From Streptomyces griseocarneus (GTDB taxonomy: Bacteria; Actinomycetota; Actinomycetes; Streptomycetales; Streptomycetaceae), in contig PENC01000009.1 of the NCBI GenBank assembly GCA_003674045.1, forward strand, positions 62,001-126,000: a DNA stretch of 64,000 nucleotides. Reading direction: 5' to 3'. Below the pieces are notes generated by a model. The model ran no database searches. It saw only the letters and a list, made by a program, of their open reading frames with translations, and was not told where the DNA came from. Every line of letters starts with the position of its first letter. Position 1 is the stretch's first letter. The translations under genes were made by a program, and so were the position numbers. Shown here one piece after another: positions 24,677 through 33,315 of the stretch.

Positions 24677-25795
24677 TCAGCGCGGGTGGCCGTGGTGGGC
24701 CAGCAGCCGGTGCGGGTCGGGGCCTTCGGCCACGAGGTGGTCGGTGTGGATGGTCGCGGTGGTCAGCCGGGGCACCGCGTGGATGAGGGCGTGTTCGGCG
24801 GCGACGGCCAGTTCGTGTGCGCGGACCACGCTCAGGCCGGGGTCGACGACGATCGCCGCCTCCGCGTGCAGCGTGTGCCCGATCCACCGCATGCGCACCT
24901 GGCCCAGCCCGCGCACCCCCGCCACCGCGCGCAGGGCCGTCTCCGCCGCGTCGACCAGGGCGGGGTCGACGGCGTCCATCAGGCGCCGGTAGACCTCACG
25001 TGCCGCGTCGCGCAGGACGACGAGGATGGCCGCGGTGATCAGCAGGCCGACGACGGGGTCGGCCGCGCGCAGGCCGAGGGCGGTGCCACCGGCGCCGAGC
25101 AGGACGGCGAGGGACGTGAAGCCGTCGGTACGGGCATGCAGGCCGTCCGCGACCAGGGCGGCGGAGCCGATCCGCCGTCCCGTGCGGATGCGGTGCCGGG
25201 CCACCCACTCGTTGCCCGCGAACCCGACGACGGCAGCGAGGGCAACGGCCCACAGGTGGCCGATGTCGCGGGGGTGCAGGAGCCGGTCCACGGCCTCGTA
25301 CGCGGCCAGGGCGGAGGAGGCGGCGATCGTCAGCACGATCACGATGCCGGCCAGGTCCTCGGCGCGGCCGTAGCCGTACGTGTAGCGGCGGGTGGCCGCC
25401 CGGCGCCCGAGGAGGAACGCGATGCCCAGGGGAAGGGCGGTGAGGGCGTCGGCGCCGTTGTGGACCGTGTCGCCGAGGAGGGCGACGGAGCCGGACAGCG
25501 CGACGACCACGGCCTGCACGGCCGCCGTCAGACCGAGCACCGCGAAGGAGAGCCAGAGCGCGCGCATGCCCTCGCGGGACGTCTCCATGGCCGCGTCGAC
25601 CTTGTCCGCGGAGTCGTGGCCGTGCGGGGTGAGGAAGTGGGCCACGCGATGGGCCACGCGACGGGCCGCGCGCTGGGGGCCGCCCTGGGATATGCGCGGC
25701 CACCGGGGGCCGTGGTGGTGGGTGTGAGCGCGGTGGTCGTGGTCGTGCGGGTGGAGCCGGCCACGGCCGTGCGCGGAAGTGCCGTCGGGTGCCAT
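24677..25795 (-). CDS. Cation diffusion facilitator family transporter
   Basis: A 372-residue CDF antiporter that exports divalent metal ions such as Zn2+ or Fe2+. The N-terminal 60 residues are a His-rich cytosolic tail (HPHDHDH, HTHHHG). Six transmembrane helices follow with the two metal-site motifs DTVHNGAD in helix 2 and HARTD in helix 5. The C-terminal cytoplasmic ferredoxin-like domain (VRMRWIGHTLHAEAAIVVDP) contains further His residues. The start is the ATG of MAPDGTS; a GTG three codons earlier is possible. The metal cannot be assigned from sequence. Confidence 0.92.
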   Translation of the reverse strand: MAPDGTSAHGRGRLHPHDHDHRAHTHHHGPRWPRISQGGPQRAARRVAHRVAHFLTPHGHDSADKVDAAMETSREGMRALWLSFAVLGLTAAVQAVVVALSGSVALLGDTVHNGADALTALPLGIAFLLGRRAATRRYTYGYGRAEDLAGIVIVLTIAASSALAAYEAVDRLLHPRDIGHLWAVALAAVVGFAGNEWVARHRIRTGRRIGSAALVADGLHARTDGFTSLAVLLGAGGTALGLRAADPVVGLLITAAILVVLRDAAREVYRRLMDAVDPALVDAAETALRAVAGVRGLGQVRMRWIGHTLHAEAAIVVDPGLSVVRAHELAVAAEHALIHAVPRLTTATIHTDHLVAEGPDPHRLLAHHGHPR

Positions 25796-26060
25796 ACCGC
25801 CCACGATGGCACGCCGATCCGCCTGCGGCTATAGCCGTCGTACGGGCTCTGACCAGGTGCGATGTGCTTGCAGGTGCGGACTGTTCGATAGAGGCGGGCA
25901 GGGGCCGACGGGGGTGGCCGGACGCATACCCGCACCGTGGTGGTCCTGCCGGGCACGGGGTGCCACAGGCCGTTCGGTGGGGTGTGCTCCCGTTGCCCGG
26001 GAACGGCCGCGTCGTTGGGCCGGAGAAGCGTTACGGCAGCGGGACGGCGGAGGGGACAGC

Positions 26061-27458
26061 GTGCTTCAGGCATCCATCGACGACACGGAGATCGATCCAG
26101 GGCACATCTACGAGTGGCGGCTGGTCGCCACGCGGATGCGCGGCGGCGACGGGCCCTCTCCGGCCCGCAGGGTCACCGGCTACAACCAGGTCAAGCACTT
26201 CACCGTCGCCCAGCACGCGCACGAGGCGGACGAGGACATCCCCACGTACGTCGCCACGACGTTCGAGCTCCCCGGTGCCGTCGACCTGGGCGCCCTCGAA
26301 TCCGCGCTGCTGCACTTCGTGCGGCGGCACGAGGTGCTGCGCTGCATCTACCGTCCCCTCGCCGGTGACCTCTCCGGTGATCCCCTCGACCCGGACGAGG
26401 TGGCGCTCAAACTCGTCGACGTGGGCAGGGCCGACTCCGCCGAGGAGGTCCGCGCCTATCTCCACGAGTTCTTCCAGGGGGTGGACCCGCTCTCCTGGCC
26501 GCTGATCGTCATGGGCGCCGTGGTCCGGGAGACGTCGGCCACGGTGCACTTCTCCTGGGACCACCTCGTCACCGACGGCCTGTCGAACCCGCTGGCCGTG
26601 CGCGACATCGCCACCGCGTACGCGGCCTACGCCCGGGGCGAGGAGCCCGAGCTCCCCGAAGCGGGCAGCTATCTCGACTTCGGCCGCGAGGAGCGGCAGC
26701 TGAACCGGACGCTGAGCATCGACGACGATCGGCTGGACCACTGGAAGGGGTTCATGGCCCGCAGCGGCGGCTTCTTCCCGCGCTTCCCGCTGGATCTGGG
26801 GACCGAGCCCGATCTCTTCTACCCCTCGGTGCACGAGACGGACACCCTGCTGACCGACGCCGGGACCGACGCGCTGGAGGCCCGCTGTCAGGAGGCGGGC
26901 GGGAGGCTCTTCATGGGGCTCCTGGCCGCGGTCGGCGTCTCGATCAGGGCGGAGGGCGGCCCGGACGTCTACCGCGCGCTGATGCCGACCAACGAGCGCG
27001 GCCGGGGTGCCTACGCCCACTCCGTCGGCTGGTTCATCAACACCATGCCCGTCGAGTTCTCCGTGGCGGAGGAGGACTTCCCCTCGGTCCTCGGCAACGC
27101 GCGGGACGCCATCGCCCTGCAGCGCCGCCACTCCGACGTGCACTTCGTGAAGGCCTGGCGCCTGCTGGCCCCGGCGGAGTACGCCTCGATGCGCTACTGG
27201 CCGCACGCGGTGAACTTCTTCTCCTACAGCGACTTCCGGCGCTCCCCCGGGGCCGAGCACCACGCCTCGTGGCAGCCCCGGCTGCACGTGTGGCTCGCGC
27301 GCCACAACGGCATCTGCCTGTGGCTGCACCGGAACGACACCGGGCTCCACCTGAACGCGGCCTACGTCGACACCCCGCAGGCCAGGCGCACCAAGGCCGG
27401 GCTCGTGCGAGCCCTGACGCGGACGATGGAGAACGTGGTGAGCTCGGGGACGTTCTGA
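26061..27458 (+). CDS. Stand-alone condensation-domain protein
   Basis: A 465-residue protein with the fold of NRPS condensation and PapA/wax-ester-type acyltransferases. The active-site motif reads DHLVTDG instead of HHxxxDG, so the second, catalytic His is kept and the first is Asp. Other family segments are YVATTFELPGAVDLGALESALLHFVRRHEVLRC in the N-terminal lobe and SVGWFINTMPVEF in the C-terminal lobe. The start is GTG with GGAGGGG nearby. No NRPS, carrier protein or acyl-CoA partner is encoded next to it, so its donor and acceptor are unknown. Confidence 0.8.
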   Translation: MLQASIDDTEIDPGHIYEWRLVATRMRGGDGPSPARRVTGYNQVKHFTVAQHAHEADEDIPTYVATTFELPGAVDLGALESALLHFVRRHEVLRCIYRPLAGDLSGDPLDPDEVALKLVDVGRADSAEEVRAYLHEFFQGVDPLSWPLIVMGAVVRETSATVHFSWDHLVTDGLSNPLAVRDIATAYAAYARGEEPELPEAGSYLDFGREERQLNRTLSIDDDRLDHWKGFMARSGGFFPRFPLDLGTEPDLFYPSVHETDTLLTDAGTDALEARCQEAGGRLFMGLLAAVGVSIRAEGGPDVYRALMPTNERGRGAYAHSVGWFINTMPVEFSVAEEDFPSVLGNARDAIALQRRHSDVHFVKAWRLLAPAEYASMRYWPHAVNFFSYSDFRRSPGAEHHASWQPRLHVWLARHNGICLWLHRNDTGLHLNAAYVDTPQARRTKAGLVRALTRTMENVVSSGTF

Positions 27459-27557
27459 GGCGGCCCGCCCCAAGACTGTCCGTTTCGGTCCCGTCCGGAA
27501 CGGTTCATCCGGGATGATTTATCCGGCCCCGACCGCGGCTCGCCTATCGTGACGTGG

Positions 27558-28304
27558 ATGAACTGGCTGCGACGTCTGCCCGCGACGACCGTGTACGTGG
27601 GGTTGCTGCTCGCCACCGCCGGGTGGATGGCCTCGCAGTCCGGACGGGAGCAGGCCCGTTTCATCCGGCACAACAGCAGCAATGTGCACCACCTGGAAGT
27701 CGGGAAGTGGTGGACGCTCCTCACCAGCGGTCTGGTCGTCGACGGCGTGCCCGTCCTGCTCGGGATAGCGGCCGTGGCCGGTGTGCTCGGGCTGGCGGAG
27801 TGGCGCTGGGGGACGCTGCGCGGGTTCGGGGTGTTCCTCTTCGGGCACGTCGTGGCGACGCTCCTCACCGAGGGCGCCATGGGGCTGATGAAGCTGGCCC
27901 ACCTGCCGGGCGCCCTGTCGCGCGCCCGTGACGTGGGGATCAGTTACGGCCTCGTGGCCACCGCCGCCTGTCTGCTGGCCCTCGGCGGACGCCGGGCCCG
28001 CTGCTACGGGCTGCCCGCCCTCACCCTCCTGCTCACGGTCGCCTGGATCGTCGACCAGGAACTCGCCGACGCGGGCCACGTCGTCGCCCTCGGCCTGGGC
28101 GTGCTCGGCGCCCGTTCCCCCTGGCTCCGCTCCGCCGCGCGGCGCCTCCCTGCCCGGCGGCTCGTCCGGGCCAGGCCCTCTGGCGCCCGCGGGGCGACGC
28201 CGCGCAGTCTGGGGGACGGAACTCCGGCCCTCCGGCCGGAGGCCCTCGGCCGTGGGGAGGACACATGCTGTACGTCTTCGGATTCGAGCGCGTCGGCGTG
28301 GTGA
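27558..28304 (+). CDS. Rhomboid-like multi-pass membrane protein
   Basis: A 248-residue membrane protein with six predicted helices, similar to the rhomboid-like proteins of actinobacteria (VHHLEVGKWWTLLTSGLV resembles the family L1-loop/helix 2 region). The catalytic Ser of GxSG is not visible; the corresponding area reads DVGISYGLVA, where S could be the nucleophile, and a His occurs in DAGHVVALGLG. Its last 40 codons overlap the start of the next gene. An upstream GTG three codons earlier is an alternative start. Confidence 0.75.
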   Translation: MNWLRRLPATTVYVGLLLATAGWMASQSGREQARFIRHNSSNVHHLEVGKWWTLLTSGLVVDGVPVLLGIAAVAGVLGLAEWRWGTLRGFGVFLFGHVVATLLTEGAMGLMKLAHLPGALSRARDVGISYGLVATAACLLALGGRRARCYGLPALTLLLTVAWIVDQELADAGHVVALGLGVLGARSPWLRSAARRLPARRLVRARPSGARGATPRSLGDGTPALRPEALGRGEDTCCTSSDSSASAW

Positions 28305-28804
28305 TGAGCGACCTGTACTTCGTCGATCCCGACCCGCTCCCCGGGCAGGAGGGCGCGGAACGGGGCGTCCGGCTGGAGGTGCGGCTCCTGCGGGCGGGCG
28401 AGCTGCCCGGCGGCATCTACGCGTCACGGCCCGTCGTCGTCGACCGGCCGATCTGGCGGGCCGACCTGCTGGAGTCGGTGTCCGGCCCCGCCGGGAGCCT
28501 CGACCGCGCCCATCACCACCCGCGCTTCGACGGCTGGGAGCCGGGCGGCCGCGTCTTCTCGGAGCAGCTGTCCGCGGCCCCCGTGGAGTGGACGGCGGAG
28601 CGGCTGGCCGACCTGGACGCCCTGCTGGCGGAGGCCGGTGTCGCGGCGGACGAGGTGGGTGCGGGCGACGCCGCCGACCTCCGCCACGCGGTCCCCGACA
28701 TCCTGGCCGCCCTGCGCCGCCTCCTCGACGGCGTGGCCAAGGGCGAACTGGCCCGGCCGCCCGCCGGGGAACACGTCTCCAGCGCCCGCCTCAGCTGGCT
28801 GTGA
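28265..28804 (+). CDS. Conserved hypothetical protein
   Basis: A 179-residue acidic protein, mostly beta strand in the first half (LYFVDPDPLPGQEGAERGVRLEVRLLRAGELPGGIYASRPVVVDRPIWRADLLE shortened: RLEVRLLRAGELPGG, PVVVDRPIWRADLL) with a helical C-terminus. It overlaps the rhomboid-like gene by 40 bases, so the two are probably translated together. Family and role are unknown to me. Confidence 0.7.
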   Translation: MLYVFGFERVGVVMSDLYFVDPDPLPGQEGAERGVRLEVRLLRAGELPGGIYASRPVVVDRPIWRADLLESVSGPAGSLDRAHHHPRFDGWEPGGRVFSEQLSAAPVEWTAERLADLDALLAEAGVAADEVGAGDAADLRHAVPDILAALRRLLDGVAKGELARPPAGEHVSSARLSWL

Positions 28805-28816
28805 GCGCCTGCCGGT

Positions 28817-29490
28817 TCACCGCCCCTGGCCGCGGAACCACGCCAGGGCCTCGGGAAGCGCAGCCCTGCGGGACGGGGAGTGCTCGATGTCGCCGACGTC
28901 CGTCAGCGTGACATCGGCCCCGCTCGCCCGGAGGGAGCGTTCGCAGGACAGGGCGTTGTCGTAGGCCACGTCCTTGTCACCACGGGCCGCGAAGAGCCGC
29001 ACGGGTATGCGGGGCCGCCAGCCGGTGCAGCCGGTGTCGCTCTCCTGGAAGGCGCGGAGCAGCTCGCCCGTGGGGTGCAGGGCCCAGTCGACGAGACGCG
29101 GCGTGAACAGCTGCCCCGGGGTGTCGGGGAGCGCGGCGAAGATCTCGCCGCTGTCGTGCGTGCCGTCGAAGAGCGACTCCATCCTCGACGCGTACGGCGC
29201 CTGGAAGACCTCGGACGGATCCGTGTAGAGGTGGTACGTGCGGTTCATGGCGGTGAGCCAGTACGCGAAGAGGAAGTTGGTGTTCTTGCCGTGCAGGGTG
29301 CCCTTCTCCAGGCCCGCCGGGGCCTCCGCGTGCCGGGAGTCGTACGGGCCGCTGACCGGGGCGAGCCCGGCGAGCGTGAAGTGCGGGTCGGCTCCCTGCT
29401 GGAGGGCGCGGCCCAGGCCCATCGCGGCGACGCCGCCCTGGGAGAAACCGGTGACGTGGACGCCCCGTTCGAGGCGGCGGCCCAGTGGCC
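28817..29490 (-). pseudogene. Alpha/beta hydrolase (secretory-lipase-like) lacking its N-terminal half
   Basis: The remaining part starts at RGVHVTGFSQGGVAAMGLGR, which is the nucleophile elbow of a secreted lipase/esterase, and runs to the catalytic Asp region (RLFAARGDKDVAYDNAL) and His (VGDIEHSP). About 150 N-terminal residues, including the signal peptide and oxyanion strand, are missing. Upstream of about 29490 the frame becomes unrelated and is occupied by a toxin-antitoxin module. The in-frame start at 29578 lies in the antitoxin gene and is not credible. Confidence 0.65.
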
Positions 29491-29531
29491 AGGTCCGCTG
29501 CTCTGTGCAGCGCCGACGCGAGCAGTAGTCG

Positions 29532-29554
29532 GTGTACACGATTACGCGTACACT
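29532..29554 (+). promoter_or_regulatory. Palindromic operator and -10 box of the toxin-antitoxin pair
   Basis: GTGTACACG (29532-29540) and CGCGTACAC (29545-29553) form a 9-bp inverted repeat with one mismatch and a 4-base spacer. The right arm overlaps TACACT (29549-29554), a good -10 box, 7 bases before the GTG start. This fits autorepression by the antitoxin and a leaderless transcript. Confidence 0.55.
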
Positions 29555-29561
29555 TGCTGTT

Positions 29562-29840
29562 GTGGATGAGACCGTCACCGTTCGTGAAGCACGTGCCCAC
29601 CTCGCGGATCACATCAATAACGCCGAGCAGGGCACCCCGACCGTCATCACGCGCAATGGCGCACCTGTAGCAGCGCTCGTACCGATCTCAGACTTCGAAG
29701 CGTTGGAGGAAGCAGCGGACGAGTTGCTGGCCCGGGAGGCAGAGGCCGTGCTGGCCGAGGGCGGCCCGACGGTGACCATGGCCGAGCTACTGGCCGACCT
29801 CTTCGCCGAGGACAGGGCACGCACCGAGGGCGCGGCGTGA
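29562..29840 (+). CDS. Phd/YefM-type antitoxin
   Basis: A 92-residue antitoxin. The N-terminal DNA-binding part (TVTVREARAHLADHINNAEQG, TPTVITRNGAPVAALVPISDFEALEE) is the Phd/YefM fold; the C-terminal acidic helix (AELLADLFAEDRA) should wrap the toxin. I take the GTG at 29562; a GTG at 29532 is also in frame but lies inside the operator palindrome. The stop overlaps the toxin start by 4 bases. Confidence 0.88.
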   Translation: MDETVTVREARAHLADHINNAEQGTPTVITRNGAPVAALVPISDFEALEEAADELLAREAEAVLAEGGPTVTMAELLADLFAEDRARTEGAA

Positions 29841-30106
29841 AGTACGCCTTCCGCTTCACCCCCGCCGCACAGCGCCAGCTGAGGGCCATCGAGCTCCCTT
29901 CAGCCATGCGAATCCTCACTGCTCTGACCGCGCTCGGCGACGATCCGTACCGGGAAGACGCCGACATCAAGAAGTTGCGAGGCACCTCGGATCTGTACCG
30001 GCTGAGGGTCGGCAGCTACCGCGTCGCCTATCAAGTCGTCGACGGCGAACTCGTCATCCTGGTCGTCAAGGTGGGCGACCGACGCGACGTCTACCGCGGC
30101 GTGTAA
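29837..30106 (+). CDS. RelE/ParE-family toxin
   Basis: An 89-residue basic protein of the RelE superfamily, probably a ribosome-dependent mRNA interferase. It has the core YRLRVGSYRVAYQVVDGELVILVVKVGDRRDVYR, with the conserved Arg residues and C-terminal Tyr. It begins at a GTG that overlaps the antitoxin stop (GTGA). The pair occupies the position where the neighbouring lipase has lost its 5' half, so it probably arrived by insertion or recombination. Confidence 0.9.
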   Translation: MKYAFRFTPAAQRQLRAIELPSAMRILTALTALGDDPYREDADIKKLRGTSDLYRLRVGSYRVAYQVVDGELVILVVKVGDRRDVYRGV

Positions 30107-30134
30107 AGACTCCCGGCGCCTCACCGGACCGAAC

Positions 30135-30779
30135 TCACCGCTCCAGATAGGCCAGTACGGCCAGGACCCGGCGGTTGTCCGCGTCGTCCGGGAGGAGGCC
30201 CAGCTTGGGGAAGATGTTGCCGATGTGCTTGGCGACGGCCTTCTCGGTGATGAACAGGGCTTCCGCGATGCCCGCGTTGGAGCGGCCCTGGGCCAGGCAC
30301 TCCAGGACCTCGCGCTCGCGGGAGGTGAGCGCGGCGACGCCCTCGTCGCGGGAGCGGCGGTGCATGAGCTTGGCGACGACCTCCGGGTCCATCACCGTGC
30401 CGCCGTCCGCCACGCACTGGATCGTGGACAGGAACTCGGCGCCGTTGGAGACCCGGTCCTTGAGGACGTAGCCGACCGACCCCGCACCGTCGGCGAGGAG
30501 TTCGCGGGCGTAGAGCGGCTCCACGTACTGCGACAGCAGGAGCACCGGCAGGCCCGGGACCTCGCGGCGGGCGGCCAGCGCCGCGCGCAGGCCCTCGTCC
30601 GCGAAGGTCGGCGGCAGGCGGACGTCGACGACGGCGATGTCCGGGCGCCGCTCCAGCAGGGCCGCGCACAGATCCGGGCCGTTGTCGACGGCCGCCACGA
30701 CCTCGTGGCCGAACGCGCCGAGAAGGCGTATCAGACCGTCCCTCAGCAGGAAGTGGTCCTCGGCGAGGACAATGCGCAC
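30135..30779 (-). CDS. NarL/LuxR-family response regulator
   Basis: A 214-residue regulator. The receiver domain has the acidic pocket in AEDH and the phospho-acceptor D52 in VVDVRLPP, and the output helix-turn-helix is at about residues 145-205 (LTSREREVLECLAQGRSNAGIAEAL). The GTG start lies 37 bases inside the end of the kinase gene, with GGAGG upstream, so both are translationally coupled. Targets are unknown. Confidence 0.9.
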   Translation of the reverse strand: MRIVLAEDHFLLRDGLIRLLGAFGHEVVAAVDNGPDLCAALLERRPDIAVVDVRLPPTFADEGLRAALAARREVPGLPVLLLSQYVEPLYARELLADGAGSVGYVLKDRVSNGAEFLSTIQCVADGGTVMDPEVVAKLMHRRSRDEGVAALTSREREVLECLAQGRSNAGIAEALFITEKAVAKHIGNIFPKLGLLPDDADNRRVLAVLAYLER

Positions 30780-32068
30780 GGAACCTCCATCGTCACCGTC
30801 GTCGGGCCGCGGAAGGGGCTGGTCACGGCCAGGACCCCGTCGAAGGTGGCGAGCCGCCGCGCGATGCCGCGCAGTCCGGAGCCGCCGTGGAGCACCGCGC
30901 CGCCGTGGCCGTCGTCGGTGACGGTGACGCGCAGCCTGCCGCTTTCCTGATCGTAACGGAGGTCGATCCAGGCCCGGTCCCCACCGGAGTGCTTGACCGC
31001 GTTGGTCAGGGCCTCGGAGACGGCGAAGTAGACGGCGGACTCGACGGACGGGTCGATGCGGCCCGGCTCGTCCACGAGCACGTCGATGTGCGCCTCGGTG
31101 CGCAGCGGGCAGTCCAGCGCGAGCGCGCGGAGCGCGTCGGGCAGGCCGCGGTCGGCGAGCACGGGCGGATGGATGCCGCGGACGAGGTCGCGGAGCTCCT
31201 GCAGCGCCTTGGCCGAGGAGTCGCGGGCCTCGGCGAGCAGCTTCCGTACGGCCTCGGGGTCGCGCTCCACGAGGTGTCCGGCCGCGTCGAGGGTCATGCC
31301 CATGGCCACGAGCCGGGCCTGGGCGCCGTCGTGCAGGTCGCGCTCGATACGGCGGATCTCGGCCATCTGCGTCTCGACGGCGTCGGAGCGGGTCGCCGAG
31401 AGGTGCTCGATGCGGTGCGCCATCCGCGCGACGGGGCCGGGCTGGAGGAGGGCGCGGGTGTACGCGGCGTGGATCCGGGCAGCGCGGGGCGCGCACCACA
31501 GGGCCAGCGCGATGTGGGCCACGCCGAGAATCCCGGCGATGCCCGCGGTGGTCGTCCCGGTGACCGGGACGAACTCGAACCACACGGCACCGTCCAGCCT
31601 GTCCGCCAGGCCGGGGCCGTAGAAAGGCATGCCCATGCCCCAGACACCGGCCAGCACCAGCAGGAGCGGGCCGGCGGCGATCCCGGCGCCCACGACCGGG
31701 TCGGCGGCCACCCACACCCAGTCCCGCCAGGTCTGCCCGTCCCGGACGATCCACTGGACGCGGGCGAGCACGCCCTGGACTCCCTTCGGCAGGGGCTCGG
31801 GCAGCGGCTCGTACGGGTCGGCGACGGGCTTGCCGGTCCACCGGCCGACCAGCTCACGCTGACGGTCGGCCAGCCTGCGGACGTATCCGACGGTGCGCGG
31901 CAGCATCAGCAGCCCCAGCCCGGTGCCGAGCAGCAGCACCGTCAGGGACACCAGCAGCGACAGCAGCAGCGCCACCCACGCGAGCCCCCACAACCGCAGA
32001 CACCGACGGAGCCCCGCGAGCCCCTCCTCGACCGATATCCGGCTCCTGAACCTGCGCACGTCCCCCAC
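30743..32068 (-). CDS. Two-component sensor histidine kinase
   Basis: A 441-residue kinase. The N-terminal sensor module has four transmembrane helices in two pairs (VALLLSLLVSLTVLLLGTGLGLLML; GAGIAAGPLLLVLAGVWG). The HisKA_3 dimerisation domain follows, with phospho-His in ERDLHDGAQARL. The HATPase domain has the N-box EALTNAVKHSG and the G-box TDDGHGG. It resembles the actinobacterial membrane-stress kinases that carry a 'Sensor' domain. The downstream response regulator overlaps its end. Confidence 0.92.
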   Translation of the reverse strand: MGDVRRFRSRISVEEGLAGLRRCLRLWGLAWVALLLSLLVSLTVLLLGTGLGLLMLPRTVGYVRRLADRQRELVGRWTGKPVADPYEPLPEPLPKGVQGVLARVQWIVRDGQTWRDWVWVAADPVVGAGIAAGPLLLVLAGVWGMGMPFYGPGLADRLDGAVWFEFVPVTGTTTAGIAGILGVAHIALALWCAPRAARIHAAYTRALLQPGPVARMAHRIEHLSATRSDAVETQMAEIRRIERDLHDGAQARLVAMGMTLDAAGHLVERDPEAVRKLLAEARDSSAKALQELRDLVRGIHPPVLADRGLPDALRALALDCPLRTEAHIDVLVDEPGRIDPSVESAVYFAVSEALTNAVKHSGGDRAWIDLRYDQESGRLRVTVTDDGHGGAVLHGGSGLRGIARRLATFDGVLAVTSPFRGPTTVTMEVPCALSSPRTTSC

Positions 32069-32191
32069 CTGGGCCTTTCCCGCTTTCCCGCACGACCGGA
32101 GACGGCCGCGCAGCCATTATGCGGAGGCGGGAACGGGTGAGTCGGTGGAGAAAACTCCCCTATCGTCCGGGAGGCGCGGCGCCGGGTCGCG

Positions 32192-32413
32192 TCACTGGAC
32201 CCCCGCGTCGTGGGTGTGGGCCTCGGCCAGCTCTTCCTTGGTCAGCTGCATGGCGTCGACTTTGGCCACCATGCCCCAGTGCCCCGCGACCGGGCACTTG
32301 GCGTAGCGGCGGCCGATGCCGCCGACCTTCAGGGACTTGATGCCGACGAACGGTATCCATGTCGCGGTGAAGAGGTGCCCGGCGGCACACCGCACTATCG
32401 TCTTACCGGCCAC
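32192..32413 (-). CDS. Small conserved hypothetical protein
   Basis: A 73-residue basic protein. C and H residues (VRCAAGHLF, KCPVAGHWG) form two C-x3-H type elements that could bind zinc. The final segment is helical (LTKEELAEAHTHD). It lies 50 bases after the ABC permease on the same strand and may be the last gene of the RiPP operon or an independent gene. Function unknown. Confidence 0.6.
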   Translation of the reverse strand: MAGKTIVRCAAGHLFTATWIPFVGIKSLKVGGIGRRYAKCPVAGHWGMVAKVDAMQLTKEELAEAHTHDAGVQ

Positions 32414-32463
32414 GGGTCATTTCTCCTTCGGTGTCGTATGCCATCTGTGGTCGAGGTCCGCTC

Positions 32464-33315
32464 TCACGAGTCGAGGACGGCCTCCGGGTCGAAGCGGACG
32501 GTCACGAGGGCGACCGACACACAGGCGATGAGCAGGGTGACGCCTCCCGCGATCAGCAGGAGCCGGGCCGGGCCGAGGGACGGCAGGCCGTAGGTCAGGG
32601 CGAGGACGGAGCCCAGGCCGGGCAGCATGGCCACGATGTTGCCGAGGTTGCCGCTGGACAGACTCGCCGCCGCACCTATTCGGGTCAGGCGGGGGAAGAG
32701 CAAGCTCACCAGCAGGGCGAGGCTGCCGCTCGTCCAGGCGATGAGCAGCGGGAGAAGGAGCACGAGCGCGACATAGGACGCGGTCAGGTGGAGGTGGACC
32801 GAGGTCGCCGCCGCGAAGGCAGCCGTCGCGAGAGCCGTGATGGCCACATAGGCCGCCCAGAAGCCGGTCGCCGTGACCAGGGCGAAGCCGAGGACGGCGG
32901 TGGCGATACGGCGCGGTGTGTAAGGGGCACCGAGGAGCTCCTCGAATCCGCCCCGGGTGACTTCCGCGCCCACCAGCCCCTGGACGGCGCGGGTCACCGA
33001 CAGCGCGTTGAAGATCGCGGCCAGCCCGGGCCCGAGCGTGAGCAGGATGCCCACGGTGACGCCGTGGCCGCCGTCGGAGTAGTCGGAGGCGACCGACAGG
33101 AAGGAGCCCGCGGAATTCACCGAGTCGCCGTCGAACAGCGAGGGGACCACCGTGATGGCCAGAACGGCCACGAACGGCACCAGCGGGGCGAGGAGATGCC
33201 GTTTCCCCTCGTGGAGGAGGCGCCACACCAGGGCGGACGTGAGGGCGAACGGGCGCGCGGTGCCGGTCGGGGCGATTGCGGTGGCCGGAGTGACGGGAGT
33301 GGTCGGGGTGGTCAA
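32464..33315 (-). CDS. ABC transporter permease of the proteusin-like cluster
   Basis: A 283-residue membrane protein with six predicted helices, the layout of an ABC-2-type exporter permease. The first 25 residues are a Thr/Pro-rich cytosolic tail. It overlaps the ATPase gene by 4 bases (ATGA), so the two are made together. It probably forms the exporter for the operon's peptide product or provides self-protection. It lacks a peptidase domain. Confidence 0.85.
   Translation of the reverse strand: MTTPTTPVTPATAIAPTGTARPFALTSALVWRLLHEGKRHLLAPLVPFVAVLAITVVPSLFDGDSVNSAGSFLSVASDYSDGGHGVTVGILLTLGPGLAAIFNALSVTRAVQGLVGAEVTRGGFEELLGAPYTPRRIATAVLGFALVTATGFWAAYVAITALATAAFAAATSVHLHLTASYVALVLLLPLLIAWTSGSLALLVSLLFPRLTRIGAAASLSSGNLGNIVAMLPGLGSVLALTYGLPSLGPARLLLIAGGVTLLIACVSVALVTVRFDPEAVLDS

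Noticed and set aside
28265..28304. Frameshift between the rhomboid-like gene and the following gene
   Set aside because: Both frames remain coding-like only on their own side of a short overlap, and the second gene has its own start; a plain gene overlap explains it.
29491..29578. Use of a start in this interval for the lipase remnant
   Set aside because: The residues are encoded by the antitoxin promoter and operator in antisense and do not resemble any lipase N-terminus.
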